A stretch of 22,382 bases of DNA from Sulfurimonas sp. (GTDB lineage Bacteria; Campylobacterota; Campylobacteria; Campylobacterales; Sulfurimonadaceae), in contig WFPU01000268.1 in assembly GCA_015487435.1 (NCBI GenBank), forward strand, positions 1 through 22,382. The letters run 5' to 3'. Shown one piece after another: positions 8,316-13,885 of this stretch. Positions within the stretch are counted from its first letter, which is position 1. Each line of letters begins with the position of its first letter. Made by a program: the position numbers and the translations under genes. The notes below the pieces were generated by a model. It was not told the DNA's origin and did no database searches. It saw only the letters and a program-made list of their open reading frames with translations.

Positions 8316-8344
8316 TAAGTGCGTATAAATTTTATGAACACTTA
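8316..8344. promoter_or_regulatory. Dyad-symmetric site between amt1 and nrfH
   Basis: A 29-bp interrupted palindrome: outer arms TAAGTG / CACTTA and an AT-rich inner dyad (TATAAAT / TTTATG region) centred in the 66-bp gap before nrfH. Its inner loop is too short for a good RNA hairpin, so a protein-binding operator for nrf control is the more natural reading. The regulator is unknown, and no canonical FNR or NssR half-sites are obvious. Confidence 0.35.
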
Positions 8345-8362
8345 CTTACTCAGGAGTAATCA

Positions 8363-9622
8363 CTAAAGATTAATTCCTGATTCTCCATGAACCACTTCGT
8401 CAAGACCGCGTTGCTCTGTTTCTTCATCAACTCTACCGCCACCAGTTAAAGCTGATGCAATATAAAAGATAATTGCAGTTACAATACCACTATACACAAT
8501 AGTTAAACCAATTGCTTTGATTTGTGCTAATAATTGAGTTGATATACTATAATCGGGTGCAGTAAAATATGGAGCAATAAAAATAGCTGTTGCAATTGAG
8601 CCCCATATACCAACAAGTCCGTGTATCCAGAATGCATCAAGAGAATCATCTACTTTAAACATCCTTTTAAATTTAAATACACCGATAAAACCGATAATAC
8701 CACCAGCAAAACCAATAACAAGAGCACCGGTGAGACCAGCAGAACCACTTGCCGGAGTGATTGCAACTAAACCAGCAACTGCACCAGATGCAGCACCAAT
8801 TAATGTGGGAGTTTTGTATACAATATACTCAGCTACTAACCAGCCAATTACACCAAGTGATGCGGCAACATTAGTGATAAGAAATGCATTACCTGCTACA
8901 CCATCAGCCGCTACTTGGCTTCCAGCATTAAAACCGAACCATCCAAACCATAGCAGTACTGCACCAAGTACAGCTAGTACGGGAGAAAATGGTTTCATTG
9001 CTGATGTACCATACCCTTTTCTTTTTCCTAATATAATAGCGACAACAAAACCTGCAATACCTGCATTGATGTGGACAACAGTACCACCTGCAAAATCCAT
9101 CTCACCAAAGTTTAGTGTTTCACCACCACCCCATGCCCAGTGTGTAATTGGTGCGTAAACTGCTAAAATCCATAATGCTACAAAAATACAAAAGGTTGAA
9201 AATTTAACTCTTTCTATCATTGAACCACTAGCGATAGCTACAGCAATAGCTGCAAATGTTCCTTGAAATGCTACAAAAAGTAATTCAGGTATTGTTCCTA
9301 CTAAACTTTTATCAGTAACTCCAGCCAAAAGAATTTTGCCTGTTCCAAAAAAATCACCTTCACCAAAAGCGATTGAATAACCTGCTACAACCCAAACTAA
9401 AGTACCTATTGCAAAAGCCATAAGACTCATACCCATAGTGTTTAAAACATTTTTACTTCGTGTCATACCACCATAAAACAGTGCTAATCCAGCTGGTGTC
9501 ATTAACATTACAAATGCAGTAGCTACTAGCATCCAAGCAGTATCACCTGAATTTAACTCATCAGCAGAAGCGACAAGAGGCAACAACAAAAAAGCTATAA
9601 TTATTAAAAATTTATTTTTCAT
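8363..9622 (-). CDS. amt: Ammonium transporter Amt (Amt1), next to nrfH
   Basis: A 419-residue Amt/Mep/Rh channel conducting ammonium across the inner membrane. It has a cleavable N-terminal signal peptide (MKNKFLIIIAFLLLPLVASA), eleven or so membrane helices, the pore twin histidines His184 (GGTVVHINAG) and His334 (LDAFWIHGLVG), recognition Asp176, the phenylalanine gate near Phe123 (FQGTF), and the C-terminal GlnK-responsive tail ending GESGINL. An ATG 18 bases further upstream (9640) is rejected: GGGAG lies between the two ATGs, seven bases before the chosen one, and an extended -10 box sits only about 11 bases from the upstream ATG. It is divergent from amt2 and co-oriented with nrfHAIJ, so re-uptake of ammonium made by NrfA is a reasonable inference. 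Confidence 0.95.
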   Translation of the reverse strand: MKNKFLIIIAFLLLPLVASADELNSGDTAWMLVATAFVMLMTPAGLALFYGGMTRSKNVLNTMGMSLMAFAIGTLVWVVAGYSIAFGEGDFFGTGKILLAGVTDKSLVGTIPELLFVAFQGTFAAIAVAIASGSMIERVKFSTFCIFVALWILAVYAPITHWAWGGGETLNFGEMDFAGGTVVHINAGIAGFVVAIILGKRKGYGTSAMKPFSPVLAVLGAVLLWFGWFGFNAGSQVAADGVAGNAFLITNVAASLGVIGWLVAEYIVYKTPTLIGAASGAVAGLVAITPASGSAGLTGALVIGFAGGIIGFIGVFKFKRMFKVDDSLDAFWIHGLVGIWGSIATAIFIAPYFTAPDYSISTQLLAQIKAIGLTIVYSGIVTAIIFYIASALTGGGRVDEETEQRGLDEVVHGESGINL

Positions 9623-9651
9623 AAATTTACTCCCTTTCATTTTAAAAGCAG

Positions 9652-9660
9652 ATTATATCA
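9652..9660 (-). promoter_or_regulatory. Extended -10 promoter for amt1 (and perhaps nrfHAIJ)
   Basis: On the minus strand the bases read TGATATAAT, a perfect TG-n-TATAAT extended -10. A TTGACC lies 20 bases further upstream, too far for an ideal -35, which fits epsilonproteobacterial sigma-70 promoters that rely little on -35. The start site would fall near 9645, giving a short leader before the amt1 ATG at 9622. Confidence 0.55.
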
Positions 9661-9678
9661 ATAATTTATTTATAAATG

Positions 9679-9715
9679 GTCAAATAATTGTATAAATATT
9701 AATCAGTCAAACAAT
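9679..9715. promoter_or_regulatory. Direct repeats in the divergent amt1/amt2 promoter region
   Basis: Two near-identical 10-mers, GTCAAATAAT (9679-9688) and GTCAAACAAT (9706-9715), lie in the same orientation 27 bp apart between the divergent amt promoters. They are candidate sites for a shared regulator. In DNA this AT-rich chance similarity is possible. Confidence 0.3.
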
Positions 9716-9736
9716 AAATATAAAGAGTTTAGCTTG

Positions 9737-9773
9737 TATAATTACTAGGAAATTTATAATATAAGGAAAGGAA
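9737..9773 (+). promoter_or_regulatory. -10 boxes and strong ribosome binding site of amt2
   Basis: Two TATAAT hexamers (9737-9742 and 9755-9760) precede amt2. The first leaves room for a leader of about 30 bases that includes the ribosome binding site AGGAAAGGAA (9764-9773); the second would place transcription start almost at the ribosome binding site, so the first is the better candidate. Confidence 0.5.
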
Positions 9774-9778
9774 TAACA

Positions 9779-11089
9779 ATGAAAAGATGGTTACTAATTG
9801 CTTTAACTCTTTTACCATCTTTGGCATTAGCTGAAGATACACCAACGCTAGATAGTGGAGACACAGCTTGGATGATGGTATCAACAGCTTTAGTACTATT
9901 GATGACACCAGCTGGATTAGCACTGTTTTATGGTGGTATGACACGAAGTAAAAATGTTCTTAACACATATGTGATGGTGTTCTTAGCTTTCGTAATTGCA
10001 TTTGTTATGTGGATAGCTGTTGGTTATTCAATCGCATTTGGTACAGCGGAGTCTGCTTCAGTGCAAACAGTTATTGGTGGTTTTTCTCATGTATTTTTAA
10101 ATGGAATCGCTTGGAATGATTTAAGTGGTAGTTATCCTATATATGTATTTATTGTTTTTCAAGGTACATTTGCTGCTATTACAGTTGCTATTGTAGCTGG
10201 TTCAGTGATTGAGCGTATTAAATTTTCAACTTGGGTTGCATTTGTTGCAATTTGGGGTGTTGTAGTATACGCGCCAATTGCACACATGGTATGGGGTGGA
10301 GATGGAGCATTATTATTTGATGATGGTACTTTAGATTTTGCTGGTGGTACTGTTGTACATATGAATGGTGGTCTTGCTGGTTTAGTTCTTGCGGTACTTG
10401 TTGGTAAGCGTATGGGCTATCCAAAAACTGCAATGAAACCTGCATCTGTAATACTTACTGCTATTGGTGCAGCATTACTTTGGTTTGGTTGGTATGGATT
10501 TAATGGTGGATCAGCATTTGGTGCAAACGAAATTGCTGGTTTAGCTTATATGACTACAACAATCTCAGCATCTATTGCTACTATTGTTTGGGTAGCTCTT
10601 GAGTGGTTTATATACAAAAAACCTACACTTTTAGGTGCTGCAACTGGTGCTATCGCTGGTCTTGTTGCAATCACACCAGCTGCTGGTTTTGTTGATGTAA
10701 GTGGAGCTTTTTTAATTGGTGCTATTGGTTCAGTATTTGCATTTTATGGTGTTACAGTACTTAAGAAAAAACTAGGATTTGATGATTCTTTAGACGCATT
10801 TGGAGTTCACTTCTTAGCTGGTCTTTGGGGTGCATTAGCAACTGGTTTTTTTGCATTAAAAGATAATGATTTATTATGGGATGGACCACTTAAAGAGAGT
10901 GGAGATAGGGTTGGACAAATTATGGTTCAACTTGAATCAGTGTTAGTTGTTGGCGCATATACTTTAGTTGGAACTGTAATTGTTTATTATATTGCAGTAG
11001 CTCTAACGGGTGGAAAAAGAGTTGACAAAGATGATGAACAAATGGGTCTAGATGAGTCTGTACATGGTGAGCGTGGATTTAATCTATAA
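9779..11089 (+). CDS. amt: Ammonium transporter Amt (Amt2)
   Basis: A 436-residue Amt/Mep/Rh transporter, a close paralogue of the divergent amt1. It has a signal peptide (MKRWLLIALTLLPSLALA), the FYGGMTRSKNVLN signature at 50-62, the gate Phe131 (FQGTF), Asp186, twin pore histidines His194 (GGTVVHMNGG) and His344 (LDAFGVHFLAG), and a C-terminal tail ending GERGFNL, the region contacted by GlnK in characterised AmtB proteins. It has longer loops than amt1 (for example between helices 2 and 3). glnK follows 167 bp downstream after a terminator-like hairpin, so co-transcription is possible but not certain. Paralogy to amt1 with head-to-head arrangement suggests local duplication or paired regulation. 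Confidence 0.95.
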   Translation: MKRWLLIALTLLPSLALAEDTPTLDSGDTAWMMVSTALVLLMTPAGLALFYGGMTRSKNVLNTYVMVFLAFVIAFVMWIAVGYSIAFGTAESASVQTVIGGFSHVFLNGIAWNDLSGSYPIYVFIVFQGTFAAITVAIVAGSVIERIKFSTWVAFVAIWGVVVYAPIAHMVWGGDGALLFDDGTLDFAGGTVVHMNGGLAGLVLAVLVGKRMGYPKTAMKPASVILTAIGAALLWFGWYGFNGGSAFGANEIAGLAYMTTTISASIATIVWVALEWFIYKKPTLLGAATGAIAGLVAITPAAGFVDVSGAFLIGAIGSVFAFYGVTVLKKKLGFDDSLDAFGVHFLAGLWGALATGFFALKDNDLLWDGPLKESGDRVGQIMVQLESVLVVGAYTLVGTVIVYYIAVALTGGKRVDKDDEQMGLDESVHGERGFNL

Positions 11090-11098
11090 GTTTGATTT

Positions 11099-11123
11099 TA
11101 GTCACTTATGTGGCTATAATTTT
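11099..11123 (+). terminator. Terminator-like hairpin after amt2
   Basis: Arms TAGTCAC / GTGGCTA form a 7-bp stem with one T·G pair and a TTAT loop (11099-11116), followed by TAATTTT. It lies ten bases after the amt2 stop. It is a modest rho-independent terminator that may only partly stop transcription into glnK. Confidence 0.5.
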
Positions 11124-11145
11124 AAAAAAATCAATTTCTTATTCT

Positions 11146-11163
11146 CAAAAAGCTTGCTTTTTG
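11146..11163. repeat. 18-bp palindrome upstream of glnK
   Basis: CAAAAAGC / GCTTTTTG with two bases between the arms. It is self-complementary over 18 bases and lies 37 bp upstream of the larger hairpin at 11200-11226. It could act as an operator or, with its T run, as part of a terminator. Confidence 0.4.
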
Positions 11164-11199
11164 TAGCTTTAGGGGGTTGTAGGGACTTTTGTCTATGCT

Positions 11200-11226
11200 A
11201 CGATAACGGACTTTGTTCGTTATCGT
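11200..11226 (+). promoter_or_regulatory. Strong hairpin in the glnK leader
   Basis: ACGATAACG and CGTTATCGT are perfect 9-bp arms. Adding a G·T pair and two more pairs gives a 12-bp stem closed by a TTT loop. No T tract follows, so it is not a classical terminator. It ends about 12 bases before a TATATTTTTT stretch and 30 bases before the glnK start, and may be a leader hairpin or an operator. Confidence 0.5.
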
Positions 11227-11256
11227 AAGTAAATTATATTTTTTACGGAGAAAATT

Positions 11257-11595
11257 ATGAAAAAAATAGAAGCTGTTATAAAACCTTTTAAATTAGAAGA
11301 TGTTAAAGATGCTTTAGCAGAGATGGGAATTACAGGTATGACTGTAAGTGAAGTTAAGGGCTATGGTCGTCAAAAAGGGCATAGCGAACTTTATCGCGGT
11401 GCTGAATATGTAGTTGATTTTTTACCAAAAATCAAGATGGAGATGATTGTTGATGATAAAGATGTAGATCAAGTTACATCAACAATTGTAGATGCTGCTC
11501 GTACTGGTAAGATTGGTGATGGAAAAATCTTTGTAAGTGAAGTTGAACAAATTATCCGTATTCGTACTGGCGAAACTGATACTGAAGCGATTTAA
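11257..11595 (+). CDS. glnK: Nitrogen regulatory protein PII (GlnK/GlnB)
   Basis: A 112-residue PII signalling protein. It forms trimers that bind ATP/ADP and 2-oxoglutarate and block Amt channels when nitrogen is plentiful. The T-loop sequence KGHSELYRGAEYVVDFLPK includes Tyr51, the uridylylation site, and the second signature TGKIGDGKIFV is at residues 83-93. Length matches the family exactly. GGAG seven bases upstream supports the start. It lies between amt2 and amt3, so it is called GlnK by context; sequence alone does not separate GlnK from GlnB. A GlnD-type uridylyltransferase is encoded at the right end of the window, so covalent control of Tyr51 is plausible. Confidence 0.95.
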   Translation: MKKIEAVIKPFKLEDVKDALAEMGITGMTVSEVKGYGRQKGHSELYRGAEYVVDFLPKIKMEMIVDDKDVDQVTSTIVDAARTGKIGDGKIFVSEVEQIIRIRTGETDTEAI

Positions 11596-11610
11596 TTTTT
11601 AGTAAAAAAT

Positions 11611-11641
11611 ATTCAAATGATTAAATTTTAATCATTTGAAT
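11611..11641. terminator. 31-bp hairpin between glnK and amt3
   Basis: Perfect 14-bp arms (ATTCAAATGATTAA / TTAATCATTTGAAT) with a three-base loop lie 16 bases after glnK, and a T8 run follows at 11653-11660 after a short A-rich spacer. It is probably the glnK terminator. The stem is almost all A/T, so strength is uncertain. Confidence 0.55.
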
Positions 11642-11652
11642 TATTAAAAATA

Positions 11653-11670
11653 CTTTTTTTTAGTTAAAAT
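11653..11670 (+). promoter_or_regulatory. Candidate amt3 promoter
   Basis: A T-rich run is followed by TAAAAT (11665-11670), 34 bases before the amt3 ATG, the layout common in epsilonproteobacterial sigma-70 promoters. The ribosome binding site AAGGA lies at about 11692-11696. Confidence 0.35.
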
Positions 11671-11703
11671 AGCCTCTTAAATTAAATTTTAAGGAACTTA
11701 CTC

Positions 11704-12879
11704 ATGTTAGAAGCCGATTTTAAATACATAATCGACACATTTTTCACACTTTTTGCAATGGTATTAATTATTTTTATGGTACCTGGTTTTGCTATGCTCG
11801 AAGCTGGTTTAGTTCGTACTAAAAATGTTTCATCTGTACTTACAATAAATGTAATGATTTATGCTGTTGCATCATTAGCATTTTTACTTGTTGGTTATGA
11901 GTTTGCATTTGGCTCTTGGGAGAGCAATACTCAAAGTATTTGGGCCGCCTTTATGTTTCAAATGGCATTTGTTGGCAAGACTGTAAATGTTATGAGTGGT
12001 GGTGTAAGTGAGCGTGTTCGCATAATCCCTTTAGCTATATTTACTGTAATTATGGGTTCTTTTATCTATCCTTTTGTTGTAAATATTAGTTGGGGTGCTG
12101 ATCTACTTGCTGGAACAATATTAGATATTGATATGTATGATTTAGCTGGTTCTACAGTTATTCATTCAACAGGTGGCTGGGCGTTGTTAGCTGCTATAAT
12201 TATTGTTGGTGCAAGAAAAGGTCGTTATATTGGAGATAAAATTAGGGTAATTCCTGCTTCAAATATACCACTTGTTGTTTTAGGTGCTCTTCTTCTTTGG
12301 ATAGGTTGGTTTGGATTTAATGGTGGAAGTGTTGGGTCTATCTCTAGTGTTGAGAATGCTAACTTAGTTGCTAAAACGATTATGAATACAAATACAGCAG
12401 GACTAGCTGGTGCAATTATAGCTGGGTTAATTATGTATTTTAGATATAAGCTTCTTGATATAACCATGATTTTAAATGGTGCATTAGGTGGACTTGTTGC
12501 CGTAACTGCTGGACCTGATTTATATGATATGTACACACCTATTTTAATTGGTGCAGTTGGTGGTGCATTAGTTGTATTTGCTGTCCCATTATTTGATAAG
12601 GTAAAGATAGATGATCCAGTTGGTGCTTTATCAGTCCATCTAGTTAATGGTATTTGGGGGACTTTAGCTGTTGGTATATTTGTAGAGAGTATCTCTTTTA
12701 TAGATCAGCTAAAAGGTGTTGCAGTTATTGCTGTATTTGCTTTTGGAACCTCATTTATAGTGTTGTTTATTATAAATAAATTTATTAAATTTAGAGCTGA
12801 AGATGATGTTCAAGTTGAAGGTATGGATGTTGATGAATGTGGAGTTGAAGCATATCCAGAGTTTAAACGAGCAATTTAA
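11704..12879 (+). CDS. amt: Divergent Amt-family ammonium transporter (Amt3)
   Basis: A 391-residue Amt/Mep/Rh protein of a different subgroup from amt1 and amt2. No cleavable signal peptide is evident; it opens MLEADFKYII and carries MLEAGLVRTKNVSS at 31-44. Core pore residues are kept: Asp146, His154 (GSTVIHSTGG) and His312 (GALSVHLVNG), with Phe89 at the gate position. The stretch after the gate is unusual: FQMAFVGKTVNVMSGGVSER in place of the usual FQGTFAAITVAI-type sequence, with a Lys and an Asn in the helix facing the pore region. The C-terminal tail (EGMDVDECGVEAYPEF) differs from the HGExGxNL tails of its neighbours. It could transport ammonium with other properties or act as a sensor-like Amt; sequence alone does not decide. 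Confidence 0.92.
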   Translation: MLEADFKYIIDTFFTLFAMVLIIFMVPGFAMLEAGLVRTKNVSSVLTINVMIYAVASLAFLLVGYEFAFGSWESNTQSIWAAFMFQMAFVGKTVNVMSGGVSERVRIIPLAIFTVIMGSFIYPFVVNISWGADLLAGTILDIDMYDLAGSTVIHSTGGWALLAAIIIVGARKGRYIGDKIRVIPASNIPLVVLGALLLWIGWFGFNGGSVGSISSVENANLVAKTIMNTNTAGLAGAIIAGLIMYFRYKLLDITMILNGALGGLVAVTAGPDLYDMYTPILIGAVGGALVVFAVPLFDKVKIDDPVGALSVHLVNGIWGTLAVGIFVESISFIDQLKGVAVIAVFAFGTSFIVLFIINKFIKFRAEDDVQVEGMDVDECGVEAYPEFKRAI

Positions 12880-12884
12880 TGATT

Positions 12885-12993
12885 AAGATCTCTGATTAAT
12901 TATAAGTTAGATTCTAAGTCATGCTTGGAATTACGATAGTTCCGTCATTCTGGACTCGATCCAGAATCTAATAGCTAATTGTTCAGAGAGTTC
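12885..12993. repeat. MITE-like element B: terminal inverted repeats around a paired-hairpin core
   Basis: A 109-bp intergenic element after amt3, homologous to element A in reverse orientation. The right end CTAATTGTTCAGAGAGTTC (12975-12993) matches A at 18 of 19 bases, and the left end (AAGATCTCTGATTAATTA from 12885) is its degenerate inverse. Two hairpins lie inside: 12911-12931 (arms ATTCTAAG / CTTGGAAT, loop TCATG) and 12947-12967 (arms ATTCTGGA / TCCAGAAT, loop CTCGA). AATTTAA occurs on both flanks, overlapping the amt3 stop on the left; this could be a target-site duplication but is AT-rich and may be chance. Confidence 0.75.
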
Positions 12994-13015
12994 AATTTAA
13001 CATAAAATATTTTAG

Positions 13016-13049
13016 ATGTGGGGACATATTAATTCCCACATGCTATAAT
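13016..13049 (+). promoter_or_regulatory. tonB promoter with abutting palindrome
   Basis: A perfect extended -10 (TGCTATAAT, 13041-13049) lies directly upstream of tonB. Its 5' edge touches a palindrome with arms ATGTGGG (13016-13022) and CCCACAT (13035-13041), spaced by 12 bases, which covers the -35 region. A repressor bound there would block the promoter. Transcription would start at about 13056-13058, at the ATG itself. It does not resemble a Fur box. Confidence 0.55.
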
Positions 13050-13057
13050 GTTTTTCA

Positions 13058-13732
13058 ATGAAAAAGAAACTCTCTCCCCTATTTATCTCCATAACTATTC
13101 ATATATTTTTAATATTAATTTTTGCACTTATTTATATGAACTTTACTAATCAAAAAAAATCTTTTGCAGAACAAAAAGTTTGTATACAATTAAACAATAT
13201 AGTTACTCAATCAGAGGATACAATAAAGCCAAAGATAGAGCAAAATATAAAAAAAACAAATATAAAAGAGATTGAAAAAACAGTACTCAAACCAAAAATA
13301 AAAGAAAAAGAATCTATAAAAATAGATGAAGATATCAAACCTAAAAAAGATGAATCCCAGAAGAAAGTGTTACCAATCACTACAGTAGAAAATAAAACAA
13401 TAAAAGATAAAAAAGAGACTCAAACTAGAGAAATTAAGGAGATAAACCTTACAAAAGAGTATGTTGATAATAACAAAGAACTTATTATTGAGTTATTAAA
13501 AAATAATCTTTATTATCCAAGAAGTGCCAGAAAACGTGGGATAGTAGGAGAGGTTGTAGTTAAATTTACTCTTACTAAAGATGCTTTAGTTCATACACTT
13601 GAAATTATAAGCTCAAAAAGTGATATTTTAAGTAGGGGCGCATTAAAAACAATCAATAATTTATCTGGTAAATTTCCAGCTCCAAAAGAGGAAATTATCC
13701 TTATAGTTCCTATTAATTATTCACTAAAATAG
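13058..13732 (+). CDS. tonB: TonB-family energy transducer
   Basis: A 224-residue protein with TonB architecture: a single N-terminal membrane helix (about 8-28) carrying the S-x3-H motif (Ser11, His15) that couples to ExbB/ExbD, a highly charged Lys/Glu-rich periplasmic linker (35-135), and a C-terminal TonB domain (about 140-224) containing YYPRSARKRGIVGEVVVKF. It transfers proton-motive force to outer-membrane receptors for iron chelates, haem or cobalamin. The linker is Lys-Ile-Glu-rich rather than Pro-rich. No exbB, exbD or receptor gene is nearby, so it must work with partners elsewhere. There is no ribosome binding site, and the promoter places transcription start at the ATG, so the mRNA may be leaderless. 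Confidence 0.9.
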   Translation: MKKKLSPLFISITIHIFLILIFALIYMNFTNQKKSFAEQKVCIQLNNIVTQSEDTIKPKIEQNIKKTNIKEIEKTVLKPKIKEKESIKIDEDIKPKKDESQKKVLPITTVENKTIKDKKETQTREIKEINLTKEYVDNNKELIIELLKNNLYYPRSARKRGIVGEVVVKFTLTKDALVHTLEIISSKSDILSRGALKTINNLSGKFPAPKEEIILIVPINYSLK

Positions 13733-13758
13733 CCTACTTAATTTTATATTAACTTTAT

Positions 13759-13786
13759 TTGATTATATTTCCACTAACAATATAAA
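13759..13786 (+). promoter_or_regulatory. Candidate thiC promoter
   Basis: TTGATT (13759-13764) and TATAAA (13781-13786) are separated by 16 bases. Transcription would start near 13793, giving a leader of about 90 bases that contains the long hairpin at 13813-13860. GATAAT at 13794-13799 is an alternative -10. Confidence 0.4.
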
Positions 13787-13810
13787 AAATAAAGATAATA
13801 GAGGAAGCTT

Positions 13811-13885
13811 ATTATTATAAGGGGTACATTTTCACAAATGAAAATATACCCCTTATAATAGTTTCCACTACAGAGGAAAAACTAT
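13811..13885 (+). promoter_or_regulatory. thiC leader: long hairpin plus start-sequestering stem
   Basis: The first structure (13813-13860) has arms TATTATAAGGGGTA / TACCCCTTATAATA, a single C/A mismatch, then ATTTTCA / TGAAAAT around a CAAA loop: 21 of 22 positions pair, and the outer T·G and A-T extend it. The second pairs ATAGTTTCC (13858-13866) with GG-AA-AAACTAT (13875-13885), covering the ribosome binding site (GAGGAAA) and the first two bases of the thiC ATG. The structures overlap by only three bases. No T tract follows, so simple termination is unlikely. The CTGAGA and CCTGAT signatures of a TPP riboswitch are absent. Confidence 0.6.

Noticed and set aside
8730..9158. 142-codon open frame on the plus strand opposite amt1
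   Set aside because: Ala/Pro/Thr-rich shadow of the Gly/Ala-rich amt1 coding strand; no ribosome binding site or recognisable domain.
9623..9640. Upstream ATG as amt1 start (six extra residues)
   Set aside because: The ribosome binding site GGGAG lies downstream of this ATG and fits the second ATG, and the -10 box is too close to the first.
9729..9944. 71-codon open frame on the minus strand at the amt2 start
   Set aside because: It overlaps the amt2 promoter, ribosome binding site and signal peptide on the other strand and has no protein-like features.
11090..11256. Sigma-54 (NtrC-type) promoter upstream of glnK
   Set aside because: No TGGCAC-N5-TTGC-like -24/-12 pair could be found in the leader.
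13793..13883. TPP riboswitch upstream of thiC
   Set aside because: Expected at this gene, but the conserved CTGAGA and CCTGAT blocks and the three-way architecture are not visible; only hairpins are seen.
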